A stretch of DNA of 64,000 bases from Flaccisagitta enflata (GCA_965153355.1 OZ231127.1:99510001-99574000), one strand, 5' to 3'; positions 1 through 10,713 are shown, numbered from the stretch's first letter. Notes: generated by a model not told the origin, from the sequence alone. Program-made: numbers and translations.

Positions 1-252
1 AGGGGGCTAACCCTGTCTGAAAGACGCGGGTTTTTTGCCGGAAGTGTGCAAACATCAACATGCTGAATCAATAACGAGAAGAGATGGATCAGGCCCTGTC
101 TGAAAGACGCGGACCATCACCGGTAAAGTAAACAATGATGAACATTAAGAACCATCGGAAAGTTAGCCATTCTACCTCCCAGTTATTGGCCAATAAAAAT
201 AGCGATTAACGTTTAAAAGATTATTACTGATATTTTCAGTAAAATAGAACTG
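1..252. other. Flank of Gypsy fragment, possible LTR remnant
   Basis: No gene is seen. The 19-base string CCCTGTCTGAAAGACGCGG occurs twice, near 11 and 93. The segment lies just downstream of the stop codon of the minus-strand integrase ORF, where a 3' untranslated region or LTR would be expected. No complete LTR pair is present in the window, so LTR identity is inference. Confidence 0.3.
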
Positions 253-1971
253 TTACTTTCTCCATTTAGATTTCCTTTTTGGCGGGAGCTCACTATTGTC
301 TGTTTGTTTAAGACCAGGTGTGTTTTTGTCTTTAAGTCTCCTCAATTCCCTCGCCAGCCTAGGCGGAATATCCTCTGGAGGATGAGGTGATGTTCTATTA
401 ACCAAAACTGGAATGCGCGAGGCCATGGCCTCTCGCTCATCCACATCTTCCTCATCATCCACATTCGCCTCCAAATCCAATTCTCCATCATTCGCCAAAT
501 CATCAAAAAAACATGGATCACCACCAACAGCACCTGTATCACAATGATGGGTAGGTGATGGGTCGGTAGGTAACGGATTAGTGGTTGAAATTGAGGCTGA
601 CCTAACTCGCGAATTTGTTGCTGTAACAGGTGCCACCAGAGTAGCAGATGTAGCCGGAGTGACAGATGTAACCTGAGTGACAGATGTTACCGGAGTGACA
701 GATGTAACCGGAGTGACAGATGTGACCGTAGCGACAGATGTAACCTGAGTGACAGATGTGACCGGAGTGACAGATGTGACCTGAGTGACAGATGTGACCG
801 GAGTGACAGATCCTCCAGAGAGGATATGAGCCACTGACAAAAAGGTGCCCAATGACCCATCCATTCCCTTTGTCTCCACCTCAGGTCGGTCTGTCTTCTG
901 GTCAGTATGTCTGTCTTCCTCTTGCAAAAATTTTGGCGGCTCATAATCTTTGAGGTCAGACTGAGGCCTATGTATCTCTTGACCATCTTTCCTCAATTTG
1001 TACGTGTTTCCCTGCACTTCAATGACCTCCCAAGGGCCATTGAAGTGGAGAGACGCTGTTTGACGGCTTTCTCTTGGAATAAATGCCCACACCTGTGAAC
1101 CCTTCTTGAAAGGTGGTTGAGACCCCTTTTTAGTTGCCTGTCTCTCCATTTGCTCTCTGTAATCCTGATGGTATTCCCTAGCCAACTCATGGGCTCTTGT
1201 CATCTCTTTTTGGTGCTGATTGAAAAAATTCTTTGCTTCGCCATCCCAGCCCAATGTATTTACAGGGGGGATTTCACTGAGAAATGGGGAAGTTGGTTCG
1301 CGTCCATACATCAACAAATGGGGGCTAAATTTCGTTGCTCTGTGTGGGGTACCATTATAACAGAATTGAACCCATTTTAGTTGAGAGGCCCAGTCATGTC
1401 CGTATTGAGCAATGCGTTTTGATAATTCGGCAATGATGGTTCTATTTTTGCGTTCAGTTTGACCATTACTCTGTGGGTGATGGGCCAAACTGAACGTTTT
1501 CTTAGTGCCATATGTATTGCAAAGAGCCTCAATGAGCCTGCTCTTGAATTCGCCCCCGTTATCAGTGCCCCATTGGATAGGGGCACCAAAACGGGTGACA
1601 AAATCAGTGAAGCATTTGGCCACAGAAATGGTATTTTTGTCTCTCAATGGGTATAATTGACAAAACTTTGTAAAGCGATCCTCCAACACAAGGATATATT
1701 GATATCCTTGTGAAGGAGGAGTGAACTTTAACAAATCAGCCTGGACAAACTGAAGGGGAAAATCTGCTTTTTGTGCCTTAACTGGAATCATATGGCGATA
1801 AGGATTGGGCCGGGACGCCTGGCAAAAGGTACAAGTTCTGACCTTATCACCCACATCCCGCCTCATCTTAGGCCAAAAAGCAAATTTGGACAAAATGTCA
1901 TAGCATCGTTTTTCCCCTGGATGCCCGGCTCTTAGGTCACCATGGCATCGTTCCAAAAACTCAGGGATCAT
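253..1971 (-). CDS. Ty3/Gypsy (Metaviridae) integrase, 5'-truncated pol fragment
   Basis: This is the integrase end of a Ty3/Gypsy pol polyprotein, the enzyme that joins retrotransposon DNA to the host chromosome. The N-terminus has an HHCC zinc-binding pattern (H10, H17, C47, C50). The catalytic core shows D79, D137 and E173 (D-x57-D-x35-E, the last in the SNGQTERKNR context), so the triad looks intact. A GPY/F-like module (GPWEVIEVQGNTYKL) follows near residues 310-325. The C-terminus carries a VTPVTSVTQ-type repeat (about residues 388-440), then an acidic tract and a basic end. Protease, reverse transcriptase and RNase H are absent: just upstream of the ATG the DNA turns into an inverted, decayed copy of the same gene. 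It is therefore a fragment, not a complete element. The long open frame suggests recent insertion or selection, but activity cannot be inferred. Confidence 0.9.
   Translation of the reverse strand: MIPEFLERCHGDLRAGHPGEKRCYDILSKFAFWPKMRRDVGDKVRTCTFCQASRPNPYRHMIPVKAQKADFPLQFVQADLLKFTPPSQGYQYILVLEDRFTKFCQLYPLRDKNTISVAKCFTDFVTRFGAPIQWGTDNGGEFKSRLIEALCNTYGTKKTFSLAHHPQSNGQTERKNRTIIAELSKRIAQYGHDWASQLKWVQFCYNGTPHRATKFSPHLLMYGREPTSPFLSEIPPVNTLGWDGEAKNFFNQHQKEMTRAHELAREYHQDYREQMERQATKKGSQPPFKKGSQVWAFIPRESRQTASLHFNGPWEVIEVQGNTYKLRKDGQEIHRPQSDLKDYEPPKFLQEEDRHTDQKTDRPEVETKGMDGSLGTFLSVAHILSGGSVTPVTSVTQVTSVTPVTSVTQVTSVATVTSVTPVTSVTPVTSVTQVTSVTPATSATLVAPVTATNSRVRSASISTTNPLPTDPSPTHHCDTGAVGGDPCFFDDLANDGELDLEANVDDEEDVDEREAMASRIPVLVNRTSPHPPEDIPPRLARELRRLKDKNTPGLKQTDNSELPPKRKSKWRK
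655..812 (-). repeat. Coding minisatellite in the integrase C-terminus
   Basis: A 15-18 bp repeat (GTGACAGATGTGACC and variants ending in CCGGA or CTGA) occurs about ten times. Read in the integrase frame it encodes alternating VTSVTP/VTSVTQ units, so expansions keep the frame open. The function of the repeat is unknown. Confidence 0.8.
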
Positions 1972-2865
1972 ACTAGTGGGGACCCTGCTCTTGCCTTTAC
2001 ACTAACCCATCACTTTATCCACCTCAGCCCAAGTATAAAACCTCATTGATAGTTTTATAATCTTTATCAAAAATTTTCTGGGGCCCTTTTTGCCCGGCAG
2101 CCATCAGCCTCCACAGAGGCTTGGGTGGATAAAGTGGATGGGCCAGGCAAAGGGACATGGTCCCCACTAATTTATGATCCTGAGTTTTGAGACATTATAT
2201 GGTGACCTAAGAGCCGGGCATCAGGAGAAAAACGATGCTATGACACATTTTGGCTTAAATTTGCTTTTGGCCTAAGATGAGGCCCAAAGGATGTGGGTGA
2301 TAAGGTCTGTACCTTGCCAGGCGTCCCAGCCCGAAATCCTTATCGCCATATGATTCCAGTTAGGGCACAAAGGCGGGTTTTCCGGCTTCAGGCTGTCAAC
2401 TGTTGTTAAAGTTCATATATCACCAGCGTATATCTGTGTTGGAGGATCGCTTTACAAGTTTTGTCAGTATACTGATGGCTAAATACCATTTCTATGGCCA
2501 AACTCTTCGCTGTTTGTCACCCGTTTTAATGCTATCAATAAGGGCACTGATAACGAGGGCAGGCTGACAGGCTCGTGACATTACATATAACTAAAACGTT
2601 CAGTTTGGCCCATCTTACAGAAGTAATCGTCAAATGTTTGCAAAATAGAACCATCGTACCGAATATCAAAACTGCATTATCCAATACGGGCATGACAGGC
2701 CTCTCAACAAGGTAGGTTCGTCCTGATGTGAATTTTACGCAGCTAACAGTAGCCCCCGTTGTTGATGTTTGGACATGTTTCTCCCCATTTTCATCAGTGA
2801 GCCACTATACATTGGTCAAGGATATTGTAAAGAATTTTCAATCAGCCTCAAAGAGATGATAGTGA
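1200..2865. repeat. Head-to-head inverted copies of the Gypsy integrase region
   Basis: The minus-strand integrase sequence from about 1200 to 2040 is matched, in reverse complement and with many differences, by about 2110 to 2865. Shared landmarks include the stretch around the start codon (1915-2040 against 2110-2235), the region coding for the TCTFCQ finger, the HHPQSNGQTE core and the segment after it. The plus-strand arm is full of indels and stops and is a pseudogene. The spacer is only about 70 bp, so a transcript across the junction could fold into a long imperfect hairpin. Confidence 0.85.
2110..2865 (+). pseudogene. Decayed Gypsy integrase copy (right arm of inverted repeat)
   Basis: Reading on the plus strand recovers integrase-like text, from the start region near 2160 through the zinc-finger, core and post-core segments, but the frame breaks repeatedly. 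It ends near 2865, where similarity to the intact copy fades. Confidence 0.8.
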
Positions 2866-3381
2866 CTGAAGTCACCATCGGGATTAAAAAAATCGCCTTG
2901 GTGGCGTAGAATTTTACTGTGACAAGCTATAGAATGATACCCCAAATGACTCTGTGGAAGTTTTGTCGTAAGCTGTAGGTAGGGGTGCTAACTTTTTTTA
3001 TATGGATTGTGTTATCTTCACGCTGTCTTACGCGTTGAAATTTACAAAATAAAATCTTTTTGCTTACTGCAGCTATATTTGCTTAAAAGTTAATGCCTAA
3101 CCTAGTATTGGGCCAGAAAAAGTGATGCAAAAGTAGCTCATAAACGCCCAAAAAAATTCCAATGTGTGACCCACCAAAAAAAAGCGGGCCGACAAACAGA
3201 CAGAAGGATGGACAAACCAACTGAAAACTGGTTTTTGAATCGCGTTGCACCCAACTCAAACATAAGCATCTGTAATAACCATTGATCGTTTCGGAAAAGT
3301 TCATATTCTCAATCAAAACAAAACTGTATTAAGAATGATACATGAATCAAAACACAGGAATGAAATATGTTCTTCATTTTA
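2866..3381. other. Non-coding, AT-rich
   Basis: No gene is seen. Around 3150-3260 there is a degenerate minus-strand trace of dispersed family A (GCGGGCCGACAAACAGAC, then a G-T-rich end). The rest is AT-rich sequence without recognisable features. Confidence 0.5.
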
Positions 3382-3597
3382 AGTCGCGTGCACGCGACTC
3401 TATGACCCGCTCTGTCTGTCTGTCGGTCTGTCTTTCGGTCGGTAACACTTCACCTTTTTTCGTTGTTTGACGTCATTCTAAGTCATTCTAAGTAAAGTTT
3501 AAGTTATTTTAAGTCAATTTACATTCAGTCTCTTAGTAATAGGTCTTTTCGTCATTTAGTCTTTTGGTCTTATGATCTTAGTAACCGCATGCGACTG
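3382..3597 (+). repeat. Dispersed family A copy A1
   Basis: It starts with the hairpin AGTCGCGTGCACGCGACT, then CCCGCTCTGTC and a GTCT/GGTC tract. A decamer minisatellite of the TTCTAAGTCA/TTTTAAGTCA type follows, then GTCTTTTGGTCTTATG, and it ends at ACCGCATGCGACTGTAAC. The distal GGCCTTGTT end seen in other copies is missing. Confidence 0.8.
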
Positions 3598-3703
3598 TAA
3601 CATTACAATCCGATTAAACACCAGTTAGAGCTCCAAAGGCTCTTGTCCTCAACTTAGATGTTGTTGAGTAGTAATATTGTCCAACTTTCATTGTTAACAA
3701 CAG

Positions 3704-4079
3704 AAAAAGTGGAATGAAGAAGAAGATGATGACGCTTACGAAACGGAAGATGATGAATCATCGTCAAAACCACTATTAAGATCCACACCATCCCCGGCCT
3801 CTTCTAGCAATGGAAAAAGGAAAGACGCTGCAACGACAACAACAACAACGTGTTTTCAGCGATTGCGCAAGTCGGACACGTTGGTGATCGCGGCGGTGTG
3901 CTTGGCCAGTTGGCTGAGCGCTTTCCAAAACACCGTCACTACTCCCATGCTGCCGCAGTATCTTTTCAAATTAGAACAACAACAGATATCTGGGAATGAT
4001 AGTAAGAGGAACATCTCTTGTAGGGATGATATTGGACCCTGGATACGGGATTGGTACTATGACGAAGTGGGAAAGATAG
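3704..4079 (+). CDS. SLC18-like vesicular transporter, exon 1 in window (TM1)
   Basis: This is the first recognisable exon of a 12-TM major-facilitator transporter resembling vesicular amine/acetylcholine transporters, which exchange protons for transmitter at vesicle membranes. It encodes an acidic and Ser-rich cytosolic N-terminus (EEEDDDAYETEDDESSS), a short Thr run, a basic patch (QRLRKS), TM1 (about LVIAAVCLASWLSAF) and the PMLPQYLF loop start. A large luminal loop with NDS and NIS glycosylation sequons follows. The frame is closed by an in-frame TAA just upstream and contains no early ATG, so I place the start at the acceptor AACAACAG; the initiator exon lies upstream or is unrecognised. 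The donor is ATAG|GTGAGG, phase 1. The TM1 position that is Asp in VMATs (recalled from the family) appears to be Ser here, so the substrate may differ. Exact orthology is uncertain. Confidence 0.8.
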
Positions 4080-4090
4080 GTGAGGTTTGG

Positions 4091-5128
<1,038 letters not shown>

Positions 5129-5294
5129 TATCTTATTTTTATACTTTGGGCAGGCACGGATGTGCCAAAACCAGGAGTGTAAAAGTTGATTTGCACCGCA
5201 TCCATGGCTTCTTCTGGTATGCCCCTGCTTACCCATCAGCGTCCCTCATTCGTAACCCGAAGCAACTGTCTCTTTCTAATGTTTCATCTATTAG

Positions 5295-5520
5295 GTCCTG
5301 CATTAAAAAATGAATCAAGTTTTCATAATGGCCACATTTCTCACGGAAACAAAGCTAATACCTCAGATGACAAAGAAAATGATAACACGATAAGGGAAAA
5401 AGGAGGATGCTCCCCTCCTTTAATGAATTCGAAAGTTGGAATGCTTTTGGCATTTCATGCCATATTTGGGGTATTCACCGATCCTTTGGTTGGATGGATG
5501 AGCAGTAAAGTTGGATACAG
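5295..5520 (+). CDS. SLC18-like transporter, exon 2 (luminal loop and TM2)
   Basis: The acceptor is a strong pyrimidine tract ending CATCTATTAG. Phase 1 joins exon 1 (G|GT gives Gly). The exon encodes the end of the large luminal loop, with NES and NTS sequons, and then TM2: NSKVGMLLAFHAIFGVFTDP followed by LVGWMSSKVGYR. The last part corresponds to the conserved NPFVGPLTNRIGY region of vesicular transporters, the MFS motif-A-like loop. The donor is ACAG|GTAGGT, splitting an Arg codon (phase 2). Confidence 0.88.
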
Positions 5521-5565
5521 GTAGGTCTTAATCACCTTCATCTCAGGGAAGGATAAGGTGAAAAA

Positions 5566-5924
5566 ACAAGGCCAACACCTGTAAGTCGCGTGCCAGACTC
5601 GTGATACTCGTGACACAATGTTGGGACACAATGTCTGGACATAATGTCGGGACACAATGTCAGGACACAATGTCAGGATACAATGTCAGGAAACAATGTT
5701 GGGAAATAACGTCGGGAAACAACACCAAGACACAATGTTGGGACACAATGTTGGGAGACACTGTCGGGACACATTGTCGGGACACATTTATGGGACACAA
5801 TGTCAAAAACGCCCATAAACGCCAAAAAAAAGCAAAGTGTTACCAACGGACTGACGGACGGACGGATGGACCGACAGATGGACTGACCGACGCAGCGGGT
5901 TGTAGAGTCACGTGCACGCAACTA
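5566..5924 (-). repeat. Family A copy A2 with a GGGACACAATGTC minisatellite
   Basis: Read on the minus strand it begins with the hairpin AGTTGCGTGCACGTGACT, then CAACCCGCTGCGTCGGTC and a GTCC tract. A 13-14 bp minisatellite (GGGACACAATGTC, about 12 units, 5620-5810) follows. It ends CAGGTGTTGGCCTTGTTTT. It lies in intron 2 of the transporter. Confidence 0.85.
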
Positions 5925-5958
5925 AAAACAGTGTTCTTATCCACAGTTTGCATAATTA

Positions 5959-6293
5959 CCGTATTTTTTCCATTTATCGCCCCCCCCTCCAATTAACGCC
6001 CCCCCCTTTTCTTGCTCCTCAGATCAGTAATTTTTTAAAAAAATTAGGAGGCAAATGATTGCTGTGCATAGAGGGATTTAGCTTTTTTTCAGTGCTTCTG
6101 TGGAAAACAGACAAAAAATATCCCTTAATCTCACTTTTTCTTGAAATTCTGAAATTTCAAGAAGCATTCATTGGGAAAACAACAAGATGACTACATATTT
6201 TCAAGTTAAAAGGGGGCGATAATTGGAGGGTAAAATGGCAATGTCATTTTCTAATTTCAAAAGCGCCCGGGGCGCTAATTAGAAAAAATACGG
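5959..6293. mobile_element. MITE type M1, copy 1 (TIR CCGTATTTTTTC, TA-flanked)
   Basis: This 335-bp element has CCGTATTTTTTCC at its left end and GAAAAAATACGG at its right end, each directly flanked by TA. Subterminal GC-rich boxes (ATCGCCCCCC, AGCGCCCGGGGCGCT) sit inside. A TA duplication and short size fit a Tc1/mariner-superfamily MITE. No coding capacity is present. Two sister copies lie at 19668 and 50012. Confidence 0.8.
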
Positions 6294-6414
6294 TAGTTTT
6301 TTAATTCAATCTCTTTTCACGAGGTTTGATTGCCCATGCCCACCCGTCCTCGACGCATAGATAATGAAACCCTGCATTTCTTGTCTTACAACGTTCTAGA
6401 TTGTATGACTTTTT

Positions 6415-7200
6415 GGGCAGCGGCCCCGAAGGGGACAAAGTCCTGTAGATTACAGGGGAATCTGTCCGTCCGTCCGTCCGTCCGTACGTACGTCTGTCCG
6501 TCCCCCCCCCCGCCCCATCCTCGGCTTTGTCTCCTTTGGGGCCCAAATCCAAACTGTATGGCCCAAATCTGAGCAAAATGGTCCAAATCCGCCCAAAATT
6601 GGCCAAATCCAGGCAAAATGGCCTAAGACCAGGTAAAATGGGCCTTATCTGGCTAGAAAACCTGAATTCTGGCCTGAGTTCTATCATCTTGGCCCCTGGC
6701 TCCAAAAACCCACATCCAAGCCTTAGCGACCCAGATCCTGACCTTTGGGACCCAGATTCTGACTTCCAAGACCTAGGTGCTGGCCTAAAAGACCTAAATC
6801 CTAGCCTCAGAGGACCAAATCCTGTCCTCAGAAACTGAAATCCTTGCCTCTGAGACCAAGAAATTGGTCTCTGAGACCCAGATTCTGGCCTCAGAGACCC
6901 AGATCCTGGCCTGCTCCTGCCTCAACTTAACCTACAAACTATACAAAAATGGCAAGGGTACCATTGTCCATATTCTGCCTTTTGTCAGTTCTCCTTGATA
7001 TTCAATTAAAATTTGAATAACAGGGCATCCTGGACAGAAGGAAGGACGGACGGACGGACGGACGAACGGACGGACAGATTCCCCCTGTGTTCTACAGGAC
7101 TTCGTCCCCTTCGGGGCCGCTGCCCTGCTCCCTCTCAACCTTCATCACTTCCTACTCAAGCAGGGCACGGGTACCGCTGACCACTTACTGCCTTTGGGCT
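6415..7200 (+). mobile_element. Foldback family B, copy B1
   Basis: Inverted termini of about 57 bp are seen: GGGCAGCGGCCCCGAAGGGG at 6415 and its reverse complement ending at 7125. Both run on through a CCTGTAG..ACAGGGG box and a GTCC/GGAC tract. Between them (6540-6910) is a degenerate minisatellite of the GACCCAGATCCTGGCCTC type. Outside the right terminus is a further conserved tail, CAGGGCACGGGTACCGCTGA, also found at copies B7 and B8. Confidence 0.85.
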
Positions 7201-7411
7201 GCTATTCAATGCTATGTTTATCTGTGAGAAATTGGCAAAGACTTTTTAAGTAATGAGATCTACAACTATGATGCTTGGTCCCTTTTGGTCCCGAAAAGTT
7301 TACCCACTTTTAAGAACGCCTGCAAATGTTTTTGGAGAAAGGATATCATTTGCAGGTCTCAAAAGTTGAAACAGACACATTTGATTCTCTGATAATTTCC
7401 AAATCTTTTTA

Positions 7412-7838
7412 GTTGCGTGCACGCGACTCTTCACCTTGCCGTGTCGGTCGGTCGGTAGGTCGGTCCATCCATCCGTCAGTCCGTCACATTTCTAAAATTA
7501 TGACTTTTTAAGGTAATTTAAGGTACTCTAGGGTATCTAAGGATACATTAGGGTACTTCAGGGTTCATTGGGGTACATAAGTCATTCTAGGTATTTGGGG
7601 TGCATTAGTGTACTTTCAGATATTTTTAAGTATTTTTGAGTATTTATGCGTATTTTTGGGTATGTTTGGGTAGTTTTGGGTATTTTTAAGTATTTTTGGG
7701 TATTTTTGGGTACTTTAGGGTAGGCAGGGTAGGCATTGAAGGCAGGGTATTCTAATGAGTAGGCAGGTAAATTTTTGTTTAATAGGCTCTTTTGAGTCAA
7801 TTCTCGACGAACGCGACTGTTGCCCTCTTGGGCTTGTT
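7412..7838 (+). repeat. Family A copy A3 with a GGGTATTTTT minisatellite
   Basis: The hairpin AGTTGCGTGCACGCGACT is followed by a GGTC/CATC tract, then about 240 bp of a GGGTATTTTT/AGGGTACTTT decamer repeat (7500-7740). It ends ACGCGACTGTTGCCCTCTTG then GGCTTGTT. The pyrimidine-rich end abuts the exon 3 acceptor GTTTCCAG. Confidence 0.85.
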
Positions 7839-7848
7839 TTGTTTCCAG

Positions 7849-7979
7849 ATTTCTGATACTTGCTGGATCTGCTATCAATTTTGCTGCAACTGTGGCCTTT
7901 GCTGCGGCTGAATCTTTTGTGGTTTTACTTATCACTGGAGCAATTCAAGGAGCATCAGCCAGTTGTTTCACTGTTGCAG
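7849..7979 (+). CDS. SLC18-like transporter, exon 3 (TM3-TM4)
   Basis: The acceptor GTTTCCAG completes the Arg codon from exon 2. The exon encodes FLILAGSAINFAATVAFAAA, then ESFVVLLITGAIQGASASCF and TVAG, two membrane spans. The GAIQGASAS..TVAG end corresponds to the conserved RTLQGIGSSFSSVAG stretch of vesicular transporters. The donor is TTGCAG|GTTGAA, phase 1. Confidence 0.9.
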
Positions 7980-7999
7980 GTTGAAAGCGGTTTGAATGC

Positions 8000-8615
8000 C
8001 GGTAACGCCGTCTTTGAATCTAATTGACTTATTGTAAATCTTTTTAGCTTGAAAACTACCGAGCAAAAAGTCTTCAAATTTTCAGTGTATGTTGTTGATG
8101 AACTGAGGTTTTGTCATGCCAAATGTCAATATTTAGCTATTGATTGTTTGAAGTCAGCACAACATTAAATGAATTACCATTTTTATAGTCTATCCGTTTT
8201 TTGAAGAGTAGTTCTGTTTAGAAGCGTTCTCTATCAGCATCTCATTTCTAAACAAATGGACCTCAAACCTTGGGATTGGTCTCAAATGATAGACAATTAG
8301 TAGATTTTTGTTCTAATCTGTCACTTAAAAGCAATCCCAGGGTTCTTGGTCAGTTCATTTATAAATGATATACTAATAATGCTAGCTTCTATCAGAGTCC
8401 GTCCCTCAAAAAATTCAATTTGCCTCAAAAGTGGTATCTTATTTTTATGTTATGCCTACTTCCAACAACCAATCTATCAATATTGAGATTTTGCATAACA
8501 AAACCGCAGTTTATTGGCAACATAAATTGAGCATTTGAAAACTTTTTACCCAGTAGTTTTCAAGCTATAAAGGTTTACAAAAATTGAATTCGATTTAAAG
8601 ACAGTGTATCTAGGA
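8000..8615. repeat. Diverged inverted repeat in intron 3
   Basis: About 8005-8285 pairs with about 8325-8612 as an imperfect inverted repeat. Examples are TTTTTAGCTTGAAAACTACC on the left against GGTAGTTTTCAAGCTATAAA-like sequence on the right, and CTATCAGCATCTCATTTC against its counterpart. I estimate roughly 70 percent identity by eye. It is a candidate old foldback/MITE remnant. Confidence 0.65.
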
Positions 8616-8976
8616 AAAAAAGTTTAGCAGTGCTTATGGTTGACAGTATGTTTTCCCCCTCATGTGCTCAAAACTCATGTACCTTAATGTTCTTAGTTAT
8701 TCTTGTATTCATACTAACTAGAACATAAGAGAAAAACTATCTTCAATCCAATTTAGGGACTGCAAGTTTGATTTGTTTATCACAACTAGGGGGGTGATTT
8801 CAGTAGATAGTTATGGTAGATTTTGGTCATTTTGGCTCCAAAATTGAGCTACTTCTCTTGAAAATCTGACCAAAAATCCATGAGATTATAGAATTAGAGC
8901 TCAAGAGCTAAGCAGTGGCGCAATCCATATGTTTCTATCATTTTTCGGTAAAATGTGAGAGCATCTTAAAAGAAAA
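8616..8976. other. Intron 3, AT-rich, no feature seen
   Basis: AT-rich intronic sequence with no coding text, array or repeat end recognised. Confidence 0.5.
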
Positions 8977-9134
8977 ACAAGGCCGGATACACGGCCATCA
9001 GTTGCGGACGGGTGGGCAGGGGCCGAAATACGCGTTTCCCCACTTCTCAACTCAAGCGTGACGGACGGACCGACCAACCGACCAACTGACGGACGGACGG
9101 ACAAAGCCTCTTACAGAGTTGCGTGTCCGCAACT
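8977..9134 (-). repeat. Family A copy A4 (compact, subfamily II)
   Basis: Compact minus-strand copy: AACAAGGCCGGATACACGGC, CATCAGTTGCGGACGGGTGG, a GACGGACC tract, then the hairpin AGTTGCGTGTCCGCAACT followed by AAAAAA. The right box GTCCGCAACT and left AGTTGCGGAC (plus-element orientation) are complementary. Confidence 0.9.
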
Positions 9135-9309
9135 AAAAAACCTACTTGTTTGCCATTTTTGAAAGTACATGATCAACTTTAAACTGATGGTATTTCTAAA
9201 CGGTTTGATGCAAAGAGACAAGATTGCACTCAGAATGTAGATTTATTGACATAGATTAGAATACTCATGTTTACTTATCTTAATAAGAAGTTGAGATATC
9301 TCTTTTTAA

Positions 9310-9500
9310 AGGTGCTGCAAAAGCAAAAGCGGGTTAAAAGCAGGTTGAAAGTGGGTTGAAAGCCAGTTTAAAGCTGGTTGAAAGCGGGTTGGAAGCCAGT
9401 TGAAAGCAGGATATAAGCTGGTTGAAAACTGGTTTGAAAGCCAATTAAAAGTGGGTTGAAAGCCATTTAAAAGCAGGTTGAAAGCAATTTAAAAGCAGGC
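9310..9500 (+). repeat. Minisatellite of GGTTGAAAGC(CA/GG) units
   Basis: About a dozen degenerate 14-16 bp units such as GGGTTGAAAGCCAGTT and AGCAGGTTGAAAGC stand in tandem inside intron 3. No relation to flanking elements was recognised. Confidence 0.85.
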
Positions 9501-9801
9501 TCAAATGTAAAATAAACTGACAAACTTATCAAACTTCTTAAAGATTGTCTCTGATTCAAGCTTTATTGGGATTGATAGTTCAGATATTTTTAAAAAGAAT
9601 TATGATGTTTACATTCACAATTCCTAATTTTTTTTGGAAAACCTGCTCAGTCCTGAAACATAAGTTTAAACTTCAAATTCATGTTACAGACTAACTACTT
9701 AACCAAAAGCGTGTCAATGTTGGCAATGAGGAGGAAAAAAAAATAATAAAGGACAAACAAATCAATTGTTCTACCTCAGCCAAGGCTTTGGACTTGCAGG
9801 A
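9501..9801. other. Intron 3, no feature seen
   Basis: AT-rich intronic sequence without recognisable features. Confidence 0.5.
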
Positions 9802-9934
9802 AACAAGGCCGGATACACGGTTACCCTAGTATCGTGTGGGTGGACAGGAGCAGTGGTGGAGAAGGTCACTAGGGCATCTGGGCAGGAGCCGTATGCTCAA
9901 AAAGCTCAAAAACGCCAAAAAAGTAAATAGTCGC
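9802..9934 (-). repeat. Family A copy A5, truncated
   Basis: It carries AACAAGGCCGGATACACGGT and the GGGTGGACAGGAGCAG box, then AACGCCAAAAAAGTAAATAG. The GTCC tract and terminal hairpin are missing here; related sequence reappears at 10510-10708 beyond a family B element. Confidence 0.75.
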
Positions 9935-9951
9935 AAAAGCATTAGATGGTT

Positions 9952-10708
9952 AGCGGTACCCGTTGCCCCTATATGAGTGTATGTGGGTGTGAGGTGGTCA
10001 GAGGGGCAGCGGCCCCAAGGGGCCGATGACCTATGCTGTTTTTATTTGGGCCACAAGGATGGAATTAGGGCCTGGAGGCTGGAATTGGGGCCTTGAGGCT
10101 TGGATTAGGGCCTCGAGGCTGGGATTTGAGCTTCAAGGCTGGGATTTCAGCTTCAAGGCTGAAAGTTGAGCTGTGAGGCTGGGATTTGAGCTTTGAGGGT
10201 GGCATTTGAGTTTCGAGGCTAGGATTTGAGCTTCAAAGCTGGGATTTGAGCTTCAAGGCTAAGATTTGAGCCTCAGGGCTGGGATTTGAGCCTCGAGGCT
10301 GAGATTTTAGCCTGGAGACTGAGATTTGAGCCTCAAGGCTGGGGTTTGAGCCTTGAAGCTATGATTTGGGTCTCAAGACCAGGATTTGGGCCTTGAGGGG
10401 GGAGGGACGGAGAAGAAGGAGAAGAAGAAGAAGGAGAAGAAGGAGAAATTTCCCCTATGTGTGAAAGCATAGGGCATCGGCCCCTTCGGGGCCACTGCCC
10501 AAAAGGGGACCAACCGACCGACCAACCGACCGACCAACCGACCGACCAACCGACCGACCAACCGACCGACCAACCGACCAACCGACCAACCAACCGACCG
10601 ACCGACCGACCGACCGACCGACCGACCGACCGACCGACCGACCGACCGACCGACCGACCGACCGACCGACCGACCTACCAACGGACTGACATAGCGGGGT
10701 GTAGACTA
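9952..10708 (-). mobile_element. Family B copy B2 joined to a family A end through (GACC)n
   Basis: The left part has the B tail (GCGGTACCCGTTGCCCC) and the GGGGCAGCGGCCCCAAGG terminus near 10010. About 15 units of a GGCTGGGATTTGAGCCTC minisatellite follow (10045-10400). The inverted terminus TCGGCCCCTTCGGGGCCACT lies near 10478. Next comes a pure (GACC/AACC)n tract (10510-10680), then CATAGCGGGGTGTAGACT, which is the family A side of the hairpin. The element therefore looks like a B/A composite sharing the tetranucleotide tract. Confidence 0.75.
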
Positions 10709-10713
10709 AAAAG

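Noticed and set aside
8977-9134. tRNA-derived SINE identity for family A
   Set aside because: No convincing A and B box pair was found, although the hairpin end followed by an A-run resembles a retroposon tail.
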